Source: Phoronis australis | Lineage: Eukaryota > Phoronida > Phoronidae | Length of the DNA: 64,000 nucleotides | Reading direction: 5' to 3' | Assembly: GCA_002633005.1 (NCBI GenBank) | Contig: NMRA01000032.1 | Coordinates: 1,023,692-1,087,691 of the forward strand | Shown here: positions 28,701-43,700 of the stretch, one piece after another | How the letters are laid out: each line of letters opens with the position of its first letter | Position numbering within the stretch: the first letter of the stretch is position 1 | Translations under genes and position numbers: made by a program | The notes under the pieces: generated by a model | Told to the model about the DNA's origin: nothing | What the model saw: only the letters and a program-made list of their open reading frames with translations | The model's database searches: none

Positions 28701-31700
28701 CCAAGATATCACTTTGCATTGCAAGCGAAGCATGTGAACATACAAACTTTTCTTATTAATGTTATGCATCTATGGATCGGGTCCCAGTATGTTCGACTGC
28801 ATAAATATACAGTATCTTATCATAGTCAAATGCATTCAAATTTTGCCTCTGTTTCCACAGGGATGTATTGGTAATGCTAGAGAGTGGGAGCAGAGACTTA
28901 ACGATGCCCTGCGTCACTGGAGGACCTTCTGTCAGAAATTGGCTCCCCTTGAAGAATTCATCAAGTGGGCGGAGACTACTCTGTTGGACAGCGATGGGGC
29001 GGTGCCTGTGCTCATAGAGAGACACAAGGTGGGTGGAGTGCGTAATTCCCATACTGACATGGAGATAAGGGTGAAATGTCAAGTGGGAAGAGACCACTGT
29101 TGTATAGCGACAGGGCAGTAAATGTGCTCATGGAGAGACACATGGTGCGCGGTGTGTGTATGTAATTCCAATAGAGACATGAAGGTACCAAAAATGTGTT
29201 AAATGCATTCTGGCTTTAGATGAAAGACACCACTGAAATCCTGGCAACTTGTGACTAAATTTTCCGGAATTAATCTCGGCAAAGCAAATGTAACTGAGAA
29301 TTCATCAAATTTGTTCTTCAATGCAAAATAAATTCCTAGTAAAAATATGCTTGAAAAAGCCCTGGGACTATTTTCCAGCAATTCTCGCATGAGACTGTCA
29401 CTATAGATTTTGTTAGTGAACTGGACCTGTTGAGAGAGATTAAACTACCACTTGATCATTTTGTCATTACAGGAATGTTTTGAGTTGATCGACGATCGTC
29501 TCATTCAAGACTTCCTCAAAGCGGGTCAGGACTTACTTAAATCCATGGACAATAACAGTGATGTTCAGAGGATTATGGCTGGACAGCACGCCAAGTGGGA
29601 GGTATGGCCTGTATAGAGGCAGTTGTCGTGTGTAGTTCAGTCTTTATTCAAACACGGGTATTCATTATTCTGTCAAAAACGTTGTTACGGTTTTTTAAAT
29701 TATAATTTCATTTTCATTTAAGTCCTGTCTTTAGCCTTTCTTCAAAAGTGGATCATTTTAAAAACAATTCTTAACAGTGGAGAACAGTACATCAAGCGTT
29801 TAGTACCAGAACGTTCCATGTGATTCAAAACAACTATTTCTGAGATATGTGCTGTAGTTGCCCAAAAATTAGGCCATTTTTGAGAACCCTACGTAACCTT
29901 AAGGCCTTGGACTGCGCCATCCTGAGCATTTCACAGGCAGTGATGGTTCTTCCAGATATATTTACACACACGTATTGTTGTTTGTAGACTATACAACAAA
30001 ATGCCCCCATCCGGCTGTTGAAACTGGAGTTCTGCGTGCCTGAAGAGAAATTTGTAGAGCACGTGCAAAGTGCCGAGAAGATGCTTGCTCAACTACAGAA
30101 AGACTTTGCCAATAAAGTCGACCCTGCCAAGTTACTCAAGCGACATATTGTAAGTTCAAGCGTGAATGTGTTAGGCCTCTTTACTGAATTGGCTTCATGC
30201 CCACATTAGGCGTAATGCATAACAAATTTAAGATAAACATAAGTCAATGCATTTGATTGTGCTCTGGGTAGTCTCATCGTTTTCTCGGTTGAAACTTTGG
30301 GCATTAACCATGACTAATGGTCCTTGTATATTTGAGGAATGTTTAAGTCCATTTGGTCCACATTTTATTTTGAATGAACTTAGAGGTTGAATGACTTGAT
30401 TTTTAAGTTGCCCAATCCAGTTAGCAGTGGCAGTTATTTCCTAAGGATTTAACCATGTTGTACTTGGTGTTTATTGTTTTTGGTTGCAACTTTCTTTTGT
30501 TACAGGAACTACGTAATTTTGTATATGGTAAAATCTCACAAACTTACAACACAATGTGGCGGACAAGTGAATGTTATTTAGCACCAAATTAATGCTTTCC
30601 CTTGTTTTTATGGTCTGTACCACAGCTGTCATCAAACAATGTTTTGAAAAATTGTAGGCATTCATCACCATGTTAATAGTACTTGAAAAATGAGAAAAGG
30701 GCAGTTTTGGTATTTTTTCTCCAAAATTGATGAGATTTTATTGTTATATGATAAGATACAGTATCAAACTGTAGAAAATTGTGAAACAGCGTAGATTGAG
30801 GTGTTTCTGCACACTTTCCCCCATTACGACACTGCACATCTTTGTAGTCAACCCTTTTGAACTTTCTTTCACCCAGTACACGTCATTCACAGTACGTTGT
30901 TGTATTCACAGGAGTACTTCGAAGAGTCTGGTTTTTACCCGTCCTGCAACAAGTGCCTCAAAGGCATGACGTCCATGTCGGACAGACTTAAACAGCTGAA
31001 TCCTGAGGAACGGGATGCCCCGGATAGGTGCTTGAAACACATGGATACGTGGAAGTCTTTATGTGCCAAAATAGAGCAGGTCCAGCTAATGCTCAAACAG
31101 CTGCCTGCGCGATGGAATCAGTATAATACAAGGTAAGGATAGCATGTGGAATGGATCTGCATAAAGGTATATTGCATACTTGTATTTGGAGTGTGGCCTT
31201 TGGTAAGTAATCACCACCAAATCCGATTAGAGCCTTGCATCAAGACTGTGACAGATTTTTTTCTAATTCTTTATTATCTCCCCTGAAGACATGACTATCG
31301 TAATGTAATTCAGTTGGTAATAAAGTTACTCCTAGTACATGCTAACTTCAGTTCTGGTTGTGCAAAATATGACACTGTAGTATGGATGGTAAATTGGGCT
31401 GAAGACTGAGGGTTATTAGTCCAACCTGGGTTGAGATTTCTAAGGCCGGTTTGCAACCTCATATGATGTTGTAGCCATGTAAAGAAATTAGTAGTAGTAG
31501 TTCGTGGAAAACAATCTATGGTTTGAAAAATGTTCATGTTAGTGTGTTTATCTGTGGTATTGTTGCTGTAAAATAAAGCCTTTGGTAATGATATACAATG
31601 TTATTTCCATAGGTTAAAAACGTTTGAAACTTGGATGGATGATGTGGAGGGTACTGTGGAAGAACTGAATGAAGAGACCTCTACTGGTGACGAATACAAA

Positions 31701-34700
31701 CAAGTGCTAGCAAAGTTCCAGGTAATGCGTTCATAAGCAGTCGTAATACCTGTGTTTCTCTAACTGCCATTGTCGCTGAGAAAAATAAAAAAGGTTTCAC
31801 TCAGTTTCCAATTCAGATGTCCTGTATTTTGGAAATGTTATGTCTTCTTTACACATGTGGTTGATTTTATATTGAACGCCTGTGGGAACAATATTAGTAA
31901 GACTGAAGGGCGCGTTCTCTAGCTGTAAGACACTCGTAAAAGACTTGTGGTGAGAACTCTTTGCATATGGAGTGTAGAGGAATGTCTAATTTACTGCTTG
32001 GTCCCATAATTCAACTTTCCTGTCACTCTGACTAATTGTTTCTGTGGTGGCCGTTTTTTTGTGATCTAGTAAAGTCCCAATCATACCTGCGAGACATTTG
32101 ATTTTATTTCTTATGCATGGTTTCACCAGAAACCTGCTCTACGGAATGCAGTCTTGGGTATCCGGTTATTTAATCAACGTTTATTTTGATATCACATATT
32201 GGTGGATGTTAGTGTTATAGTGGTTGTTTCATTTACTGCTCTGTTGCGTGAAATAAGTAGGTATTCTTGCGTTATAATACTATGCACTGTCTTACATTGT
32301 ATTTCTGAAGATGAAGGTAAATCGTTGTTGGAATGTTGCTGTTGTCACATATTTTGTGGTTGAGAACCCTCCTGTTACTCAAATTTCAAGTTCCATGACC
32401 TATGTAATTGATCATGTGACATGGTTGTTGTAATGATACTGCATGTTAAAAAAAACAAGGTAGCAAACATTATGAAACTAAATTATTTCCTAGAGAATTT
32501 GTCTCTTTTGAAAATTAGTGTACCTTGTCAAGAAGATCTTTGCTATTTCACCTGCACGTTGTCATGTTTGGAACCCTTTCTCAGACGTGTCTGCCTTGTA
32601 TTGCGCTTTCACATTACTAATCTCTATAATGCAAAATAATCCCGTACTCTGGCTATTGTAGATGTATACTAACCATTATTTTAATGCTAATGTGGTTTGT
32701 CAAAGCAATTTTTCATTGAACTTTCTTTTTTAATGCTAGGTAAAAAGCTATGTTGTAAACGTAGTTATGATAACATTATCACTTCAACTTTTCTGTGATC
32801 AAATTTTCACTGCTGATCATTTATTTTAGAAACTGCAAAGGAATGTTGAGAAACATCGGGAAGATGCCAAATGGCTGGTGCAGACCCTAGACAAGCTTCT
32901 AGATGACGAACCTAATGCTGATGAGGTTCAGTATCAACGCCATCTGGAGACGGTCGTTGAGAGATACAAACACCTGCTGCCAAAGATTGAAGAGGCGGAA
33001 AGCCACTCCACTGTGAAAGCACAGTGCTATGATTTCCGTGACAGTGTTGAAGAGAAAGCTGATTGGCTTTTGAGGACGCGTGAACAAGTTGACTCTAGCA
33101 AACCCCTAAACAGCTTGGAGGACGTTCAGAAACAGCTGCAGGAACAGGAGGTATGGTATTTGTGTTGAAGTTGAGATTTTATTGATCCGACCAAAGCTTT
33201 TGATACTGTCACTCAAGGCGAAAATATTGTGTGTCACACCCGAGAAATTTGCTGTGATGCTGTATCCTAATATTGTGTTAAGTAAGTAACTGTGTTTGGA
33301 ATTAATGCGTTATCTTACAAGGTTGGTGGTGGATCATCTATGTTGTGTTTTAAGTCTATTAAAAACTTGTGTTTGCTGTCAATATTTGAGACTCCTGATG
33401 TTTTCTTTTTAACCATGTAATATTTCTCTTCCAACACTTTGACATGACATGACATTATATGCATGTATAAGATATTCATAGTTTCCTTCCAAAATTAGTG
33501 CTAGTCTTTTCTTTGCTGAAAATTTTCAGGAACTAATGAACACTCTCAAAACACATCAAGATACAATTGAGTCGAGTATCACTCACGGAAAAGCAATGTC
33601 TGGTACTCTGCCTCGAAAGAGCAGCAGAAACAACAGTAACTCTGAGATGAAAAATGACGATGACGATGCAATGTCCAGTCGGAGAGTTTACAAACTTCGG
33701 CGATTCTGGTCAGATCCGTACTCGACAATAGGACCGGTAATGCTGTAGTCAGAAAGAAGATTTCTACACTTTAGCTTTTAATTTCTTAGCCGTCTTTTTA
33801 TTTCAGAAAACTGACAGCTGACACCATTTTCTGTACAGCCTTCTAGGTTTTTTGTCACATTTCTAACATAACATAACCTTTTTGCTTACATTTCATCTAA
33901 CAGGTGTGGGTGTTTGTGTTTGTGTTTGTGTGTGTGTTTCTTACAAGACACTTCATATGATTATTCTTGAATTATTCATTGTAGCCAAGGAGCACCTGCG
34001 TCATTAACTTTCATTAACATTTTCTTGTTCTTGTTTGATTCTATTGTGAACACTTGCTTGAAAAACAATTTATAACTGGTACAAATTGGCTCTCTATTTC
34101 CATACTGATGCTTTTGCTAGGTAGGCCATGGTAAGTATTCGACGCTTGTGTTCAGCTGTAAGTGTTGTTGAAAATGCTGAATTATAAGTATGGTATTAAA
34201 TTAAAAACACAATGCTGTATTTTTGTTCTTGCTACTGGACTGTTGCCTAACATTGAACAATGTTTTGGCATACTTTCCTTACAAGGAGACACTTTTCTTT
34301 CAATATGCTGTTAAGTGTATGGTATTATTTTAGTTTTCAGGCACAATTCTTTAGAGGTTGTTTAATTCTGTTATGTGGCCAACATTGACTCAGTATTGCT
34401 AACATAAATAAAGAACTTTCCTTGCAGCAGTGATTCAAAACGGGTTATCTTTTTTAATTGTCAGGGAGTTTGAAAAAAGCGGTGGTGGATCTTATTGCAT
34501 TGTTCACAATTTGTTTGCAACTATGATGAAAAGCGTGATATTCTTGTCAAACCTGGTTATTGAACGACCGTCCTTGCTCGTCAAGTGCTAACCCCTAGGT
34601 TTCCTTTTAAGGCTATCATGTGTAAACTAGAGGATGAGAGCTCCAACGTAGAGTCAGAGGTCCAAGCTGGTCGCAACCTGCAGCGTCTCCATAGTACTCC

Positions 34701-37700
34701 GTCCTTCATACAACCCGTCGTCGACAGACTGGATGAAGAATGGCGACAGACCACTGAGTTGGCCTCCGCTAAATTCCAGAGTCTCAAAGTGAGGGTTAAA
34801 CATATCAGTTTTGTATTAAGTGATTTTTTGATGTGAGAATCAAACCAACGGTAAATAATTTTTTGAGGAGATTTCGGACTCGAATATTGAGTCGGTTACG
34901 ATCAGTTCCATTATTAGCTTCTAACTATCAACTAATTTTACTTAATAGTACTGAAGAAAGAAACATTGATTTTGAGATTGATGTTCCTAAATGCCTTTTG
35001 CTCATCCGGTTTGAGGCCACTCATCTTAGTTTTTATTTTGTTAATTTCAGCAAACTCTTCAAAAGTGGCAAGACTATGACACCGGCCAAGCTAAAATAAA
35101 TGATTACGTTCAACAAGTGGAGAACGAGTTAAAGAAACAGCGTCTGCCACCAGGACCTGAGGGCATACGTACAGAGTTGGAGGCCAAACAGGTGCTTGTT
35201 TGTTTAAATCAGTCAAGTGACCTTAAATTTATTTTTAATTAAATTTAATGAAATGTGATTGCACCACATGACTTATACAGTAAAGTAAAGTTAACTATGA
35301 ATGGTTCCTTTCAGCAACGTTTATACGAAATTATCTAAGATAATCTTATATTGCTGTTGGATCGCATTGATTGGATGAAGTGTTTACCTCACAAAACAGC
35401 ATTAGGTATTGATATCATTGTTATCATCTGTTTCGTCTTCAGGAACTGCTGCAACAAGTTGAAAGCCTTCAGCCGGTGGTGGCGGACGTCAAGTCTCTCA
35501 ATTGCCATCTCCAACAGACGGCCAGTGACAGCAAGCGCGGAACTCTGGAGAAAGATCTGACTGCGACAGAGAGCAAACTTCACGACGCATCAGTTAGGTT
35601 GGCTGAGAGAGTGCGCGAATTGCAGGCAGAGAGTAACAGGTAATAATAAGGAGGTGGGGGGTCCCACGAGGTCCCACAAGGCCTCCCCATTCACTGGTGT
35701 ATGGAAATATATTATATCGATAAATAGTAAAGCAAACAATTCTCCATTCTATAAGTAAGAATTATTAGTCTTCTTTCGCTTTGCATTTTTGTTGTAAATG
35801 GCAATAAGTGAAGCACTGAAGTTTTCTCTCTTCGCATCGTTATTTCCGTGATGGCAAATGCTCTTGACAGGATTATTTGACTCAATCCCTCCCTCCTAAT
35901 GCATTGCATGTTTGGTACTTTTTTGGAAATGGCAATTAATATTATGAGCCGTCCCTTGGTGCATAAATGAAAAATTGAGGTCTTGTTAAAACACATTCAA
36001 ATTTTATACTGGGCAACTCGATGACATCATCTAAGTGCGATGATAATCGTCAATGTGGATAAGACCTTTGCAACCATTCTGTCAGAGAATATTTTCTGCT
36101 CATCTCGGTTACTTTACCATTCAGGTGGCTTGAATACCTGGACAGTCTAGCTAAGGTTGAAGACTGGCTTGCCAGCACTGGGGACAGATTGGCTAATGTT
36201 AACGATGGCAAATCTTTGCCTGAAGAACTCTATGAACGATGCATGGTGAGTACACAGGATTCAAACAAGGTGTGAAAATGAATTAATACGTGTCTTGGTC
36301 GTCAGGGTTTTTAACTTTTAAATTTTACCTTTAAGGTAAATGTGCACGATTGGATGACATGGGTAACTTGTAGTCAGCTTTTTGCCTTTCACTCGTTTAG
36401 CTGTCAATGTTGAATTATGAATCAAAGTACTTTAGGGTTTCAAACATATCCACTCTTATCTGATCTTGAATAGTAGAGGGAGTCGCCAACTCAAGTCACA
36501 GGCAATGTGCACAAGCGCCATTTTTGAAGTGTTTTCTTGAGTCACTTCTGGTCTTGATGCTCTTGGTAATAACTTTCACTGTACATGATGACATGGAAGT
36601 TTTGTCTTTTGAGTATCACAAGATCGATTTTTTGAGAGTAATAAGTGTAATTTTTTGTTTTTTGGCTAGTTAAACATGGTAAAATGCAGTTATAAATTAC
36701 AGAAATTCACTGTACTTATTTTTGTAAAAAATTATAAGACTTTGATGGAGTCTGTTGTAGATTAGTGATTTTGAGCATGCAGCTGCATCATGGCAGCCTG
36801 ATTGTAGTTATTACATACATGATGGAAATAAATAGTTGTGAAACTGAACAGTGGGTATAGAAAAGTAAATGGAACTGCCACTTTCTCTCAGGCCATTTGC
36901 TCTGAAGTCTACGACTGTCACACTCACCTGGAGGCGCTTGAAAAGGAAGGTGTTGCTCTGTCAAACAACTTCCGGTCACGCGAAACGTCTAGTCTTAAAG
37001 GCCGGTTAGCCGACATCAGGCGGAGCTGGGACTCCCTATGTGCCAAAGCCAAAGAAGAAAGTGCCAGTCTGTCAGAGAATGTGGGTCACTGGAACCTGTA
37101 CCAGAACCATCTGAGCAACCTGTTGCCGTGGTTACAAAATGCTGAACGCTACCTAGACGGAAAAGTGCCAGGATGTGGTAATCTTTCAGAAGTCGAAGAG
37201 CTGTGTGTGAAGCACAAGGTTTGTTATTTGTGTAGAAATATTCCTTGTGTCATTTCATCAGTTAATGGGAACTCAATTATGAAACTGAATAATTGATTGT
37301 TTTTACCTGTTATGGCATTTCTGGCTTTCTGTCTGACAGGTCAGTCAATTGAATTGAATGTATCTTCCATTTCAGTGTTACAAATTTTCTTCACTGGATG
37401 AACCTTTTGAATTATTTTGCTCTTGTAAATTTGTTCGATTGCTTCAAGATACAAAAAATAAAAATCACACATTTGCTGATTTTGTTACTATACTTTCAGG
37501 AATTCTTAAAAGAACAAGCAGAAAATCAAAAGTTGCTTGAAAGATTAGCTGAGGAAGCGGAGTACATTACAGATCAACCTCAAATTGCCAGCGAGCTCGG
37601 ACATTTGCAAGATCGTTGGGAGAACCTCTGCTCTGCATCCAGTCACCGAGGTCACAAGATTGACACCATTCATGGCAAATGGGTCAAGTTTCATGAAGAG

Positions 37701-40700
37701 GTCAAGTCATGTGACCAAGTTCACGAATCTCTTGCCAAAAAATTGGAGGCTGCGCCCAATTTAGCTACAACAGATGTCTTGACACTTGAGAAAGAGTTGA
37801 CTGCCAGCAAGGTCTGTAGATTTGTGTGTGGTAATTGTAGATCACAGAGTTTATAGATCTCTGTGTGGTAACGATTCTCTTGATCACTTGGGTTTTTGGA
37901 TGGTAAATGTAGTAAAGCCTCGTCTCGAATCTGAGGTTGGATTGTAATGATTGTTTGACCACGAGATTTGTAGATTGATGTTTGATATTGTTTACAGAAT
38001 TTGCTTTAACAAGTGTGGGCTCATATGTATTTTTCCTGAATAGCTGAAACAAAAGCTATAAGTCATGCAACTGTACTGACTGAGTCTGGATTTCTTTCTT
38101 TATTTCACAAAAGTCACATTTTGGCTGTGAACAAGTTGTGTCTTTCTTTCAGGCTCTACTTGAAGAAATCCAGAAACAAGAGCACTGCCTAACTACTGTC
38201 CACTCCAGTTTGGAGGCGGTCCAATCTTTGGCCACGCCCCTCGGCAAGGACAGCCTGAAGGATGCGGAGAAAGCAGCGCGTCAGAACTACGCCGACATCC
38301 AATCAACCGCAGCCGAGCGTGTTGACAAGATCGAGGCTGCGCTGAACAAAAGCAAAGCCATTCACGATGAGATGATTCGCCTGGAGACGTGGGCACAAAA
38401 GATGGAAAAGAAGTTAAATAGTTCGGGAGAGATCTATGCGGATGAGGTCCAGGATGCTCTAGCTAAACTTCAGGTACACTGTCTGGTTCCCTGCCTAAAC
38501 ATAAGATGGCATGACGTCTACATGTTTAGGCACGTAAACTCGACTCAATTCTGTAACACCTCTGTAATAGCAGTGTGGCGTGGTGATACGTGATCTTAAA
38601 TCTTATTGTGGGATTACTATGTCTAGGCATGTATTCTGGGCAATGAGAAGGCACTGTTACATGTCAGCCATTTTGACCGACATGAGAGGAGTGAAGGTTA
38701 CCAGCTGGTGTTTACAATGATGGTCCAATTTAGTTAATGGGTAATGCAAAATTCACTTGGTGGTAAGCAATAGTCTTCCAGGGCGCACAGTACATATACG
38801 TAAATCTTATGTATATTCGTGTGTAGAAACTGAAGAGGTGGGCATGTTTTTTGAGATGCTTTTTGTCTATGAAAGCTGATAAGATTTGTGCAATTATGAC
38901 ATTAATGTGCTGATGACAGTATCTGTCATCCTTGTAATATCAGTGTTCTCATTTGAGATATCAATCTGTTGCACTTTGCCAGGGAGTAACTGAAGAAGTG
39001 AAGGACAAGCAGCCATCTTTGGACGCACTCAGCTCTGAGCTGCAGCAGATCTCCAAAACATGTGACCCCAAGGAGACTACGGAACTCAGGCAGCGATTCG
39101 ATAAAATGGCCGCCGTCTACCAGAACATTAACGACTTGGCGGCCAAGCGCGACAACCTGCTCAATAAGTGGAACGAGTTCGATCGCGTGCAAAAAGGTGC
39201 TAATCGACAGCTGAAGCATTTGCAAAGTCAGCTGGAATCTCAGGAAGTTCAGCCAGAGGACATTCAGACGGTCAATGAGGAGCTGTGGTCAGTGCGGGAA
39301 CAGGTAGGCCAGTGGAATGCTCGCGCTCAGGCCTTAGATCACGAGCTGCAGGATTCACAGCTCTGCGTGAAGGAGAGGTCGACACAGAGGGCGCTGATGT
39401 TCACGGCCGAGGCACAGAATGTGTTGGAGGCTTGCGACGAGGTCGACGCCTCAGCTGAACACAAACAGGGACATATTGAAGCAATTAACCGTACAACGGA
39501 TAAATTAGCTTTACAGAAGGAAGAGTTACTGACATGGGTGCGGCAGACCGAGTTTAAGATGGCAAAATCACGTGCCCCACGCTCTGACCTGGAAGGGGTC
39601 AAATCGTTGGCTAATGAGCTTCAAGGGATTTTGAGTCAAAAAGAAGCTCATAAGCGTGAGTATCAACAGCTTAAGTCTACTGCCAGTGAGTTGACAAACT
39701 TGGAACCGTCGAAGGCTTCTACGTGCCAAGCTGAGATGGGGGCTGTGGATAGAGAATGGGAGCATCTACAGGTGAGTGTGTTGGTAGATTGTGGAGTGTT
39801 GGTGAAAGTGGGGATGGCTGGCATTGAACAGTGGATGTAGATGAGGAAAGATCCATGTTGTATGTCTTTAGTAGGGGAGGCCATTTTGCAAAAGTTACCT
39901 CTGCAATAATGCCGTAAGAGTATCGCAAATTAAATTGTGAAATTTTCTGAGCGTACAAAAACTTCCTCCAAAATGATGCAAAGCTGAAGCAGTGTACTTC
40001 ATACCTGTTTTTTAGCATTATATCTATTGATGTCACACGGTCAATTTTTTCACCCCTTTTTTATAGATTATTCCCACAAAGTGACCTCCGTATTCAGATG
40101 GTGGGCGACCAACACACTATAGTGTTTAGAACTATCATAGTTACTAATCAAGCACAGGAATACTTCAGTATGATTTACTTCTGTGCCTATAAATCATGGT
40201 GCAGTCTTTTTTCATTTACAATCTAACTCCTTAGATAGCCACGTTGACTTCATCATGTGGTTTGCATCACTACCCATGCATCCATTTTATTCCCCAGTCT
40301 CACCTTGAAGAGAAAGACCACACGTACTCCACCGTCCTGTCACTATGGGCGCAGTACAATGATGCCAACGAGATCGTTCAAGAACAATTAAAGAAGCCTA
40401 CCACGTTATCGTCCAAGCCTTTAGTGTTCAGCTCTCAGAACCAAGTGGCTAAACACCTGGATGAGTTAAAGGTAGGATATACGTTATTGATGCTAGTTAT
40501 GACCCCAGTGTGTACATTGTAAGGCCTTTGGTTTCTGTTTTTGAAAATTGAGCTGGTTGTGCAGTAATTTTTAGTCGCTCACTTTTTGAAAAATCAACTA
40601 GATGAACAAAAATGATGCGGGATCTGTTTTTTTACTCACCGCTTAGCAAATCATGGCATTTCAGACCTTTGTTACCCTTGCTTACCTTTGCTTACCCTTG

Positions 40701-43700
40701 CTTACGTGCCTTTGTGCAGTTTTTCAAAACTAAGACCTTGCCTGAGAACAATACAATTCATTTTTGTCATTAGCAATATCATCAACACGTCGGGTTTGTC
40801 ATTTTTAATTAGTCTTTTTCATTTTTTATCATTATTTGTAATTTCATTGTTGACGAAAAACTTTGAGGCTATACTAAAATGAAACAAGATAGAACTAAAA
40901 TTCAAGAGTTGGGGAAATGGCATAGCAACTTTAAGTATTATTTATTTTTAACCATTGTGTACATTATAATATCTAATATATACATATTTAAAGCAATGGT
41001 CAATGTCTGCTTTGAAGCATAAACATGTGTCGCATTATGCCAGTAATCGAACAGCCCCATCTGTAGGCTTCTTCAGTTACATTTCACACTTTGTTGTGAT
41101 TTTGATGCCAATTTTAATTCTCTGCACCATCTTGCAGGGTTTCTTTTATTACAATCTAATGGCCCATCAGCAACGGCTGAGTGTTAAGGCCATTGTTGCT
41201 TCTATTTATTTTATCTCAAATTTACCTGAAGGGCAGAGCCACTTAGGGATAATCCTCTTTCCGTGACCCAATTTCTATGACCTACTTTCTTTAATGTTTA
41301 CATTTTATTATTGCCTTGCTATCTTGGGCTGTGAAATATTTGACAAGATAAGACTGGTCTTCTGAGATTAGTATGAATGATATTTGAGGAGAAGTTGGGT
41401 TGTAAGGGGCACGTGCTTGTTTCACTGAAATGGACTCTGCTGTGTACTGCAAAAACTCAACTCTATTCCTCCTATGCTGGTAACAGCTCTATACATTGTG
41501 TAGTGTGTGAGTATAGCAACTTATTCTGTGCCCAAGCCCAGAGTATTGTTTGGTGCCTGGGACCTTACAATTTGTTTTGCCATGAGATGGATTATGATTG
41601 CAAATTGGAGGCATGATGCGATGTTTGTGGCGTCAGTTATATGCTGTAACATTAACTTTTTAAAAGAAATGTCTGACTATGTATATATTACGTATACGTC
41701 ATTTTAATGAATGAATGAGTGCCTGAGTGATGAACAACTGAAAATTAATTTCACTTCTTTTATATTGAAATTATGAGGTTTTTATTGTTTTGGGAGCACA
41801 TTTATCAAGTTATTGGTTAACAACTTTCGTGATTAATATTCAATGTCATCTGGCCAATTTCAGAATGCCAGCCTTGACCTGTCTCACAACCATGGCGTCC
41901 TCGACTCCTTTGTCACCACAGGGCACCAGCTGGTGAAGGAACTGCAACACATTCCCGACTTCAACTGTTCACCAGTCAACTCACAAGTTGAGGCCACGAA
42001 GCAGCGGTGGGCAGACACTATGAAGGTCTGTTGTTGGCTGAATTTGAAGAATGAACATGCATGCACCTGTTTGGGTTTTGCCCACATTTTGCTGGTTTTG
42101 AACGTCTGTTGCATTCTATGCCAACTCAATGATTTTTGAAATTGTTAGATAGGGTAGTTTGTCCTAGTTCATACCTATGTCAGCAGCCTTGTAAGGCAAT
42201 GGTAAACTTTTACGAAGAACGTGTTGTCAGTCAGTTGTAGTTGATACTATTTTTGCATCTTATTTTCCCCAAAATGATAGACTTTCACAATAGAATGATC
42301 ATTTATAAAACGATTATAGTATTTTTTCTAACTTAATGCAAAATCACATATTTTCTCCAACATTGATGAGAAGAGTGCGCTATATGAGATTTCCTTTAAA
42401 ATACATTCGCGTTTGATTACTGTTGGAGGAAGTGAAGTTTTCCCATCGTGAACTTATGGACAGTAAACTTGTCTGTCTCAATCATGTGACCATCGCTTTT
42501 TACATGTACATATTAGTCAATTGCACATTCTTCAAAAATGCAATTAGAGTAAACAAATTCACAGTCTTATCCATCCGCATAAACACTGTTCCATGAAATT
42601 ACGCAGGTCTGCTGCAAGGTCAGAACGCTAGACCTTAGTTGTTCACAAAATACTTTGATCTGTTGCAGAATCTCAGTGAAGGTCAAGAGAATCTTGAAAG
42701 TCAGTTGGTCTTGTGGGACCAGATTGGGTCAGGATTTGAAGAGGTCAACAACTGGGTCAGTGCTACCGTTGACAAACTAGAAAGCTGTCTGAACGACTTC
42801 GGTGATGCGGTGTCCGTCGAAAATGCTCTTCAGCGTTACAAATCCGAATTGCCGCACATGGAAGAAGTGAGCGACTCAGTCGACAGTAAGATCACTGAAC
42901 TTCAAAAATTGAATTCTGGGAAAAAGATTGACGATCTTCTGAGTCAGCAGCAGAACATGGACATGCAGTTCATAAAAGCCAGCGAACTGTGCGAGAAACT
43001 GGAACAGAAGCTGTCGGACTTCTTGTCGAAAAAAGACGACCTTCAGGCTGAGATTGAGGAGAAAGCAGAGTTAGTTGGTCAGATGAAGGACAATCTGGCG
43101 AAAATTGACAATGTGCAGGGAACTGACGAGGACCTGTTAGGTAGACTTCACAGAGCTACAGTAAGTATTTTGATTACTTTGGTCCTCAATGCCTCATTCA
43201 AGTTTGCCACATTTGTTACTTTGTCTTTGTTTGCTAAATGCATTCTGTAGGAAATGGAATTTGCACTTGGGTTGCTATATTCTTTCATCCAATCTTGGTT
43301 TCCATTCTTTTGTGTGGTGACCATAGATGTACTGTATGTTTTCAAATGCATTTGATAAATCTATAAAAAAGCTTTCATGTGGATTTACTCTCGTTACAGA
43401 GCATGAAGGAACAGTTGCTTACTCAGGGACAGACACTCAAGAATATTGAAGGCAGTCTGGACAAGTTGGAGTCTGAGTTCCCTTCTGCACAGGCGGCTAG
43501 TCTTGCTAAGGATTCTGCAGTCATGCAGAGGAAATATGAAGCTGCTCTGAACAAAGCTCATAAGGTATAATGATAGACTGATGAAAAGTGAAAATGAAGC
43601 ATTTTGACTGAGCTATTAATGTCAGATTCGTATTTTAGAAGTTCTCAGACACTTCAAATTTTTTTGTCCTAATCGTTCCGGTATCCTTATTAAAATAAAT

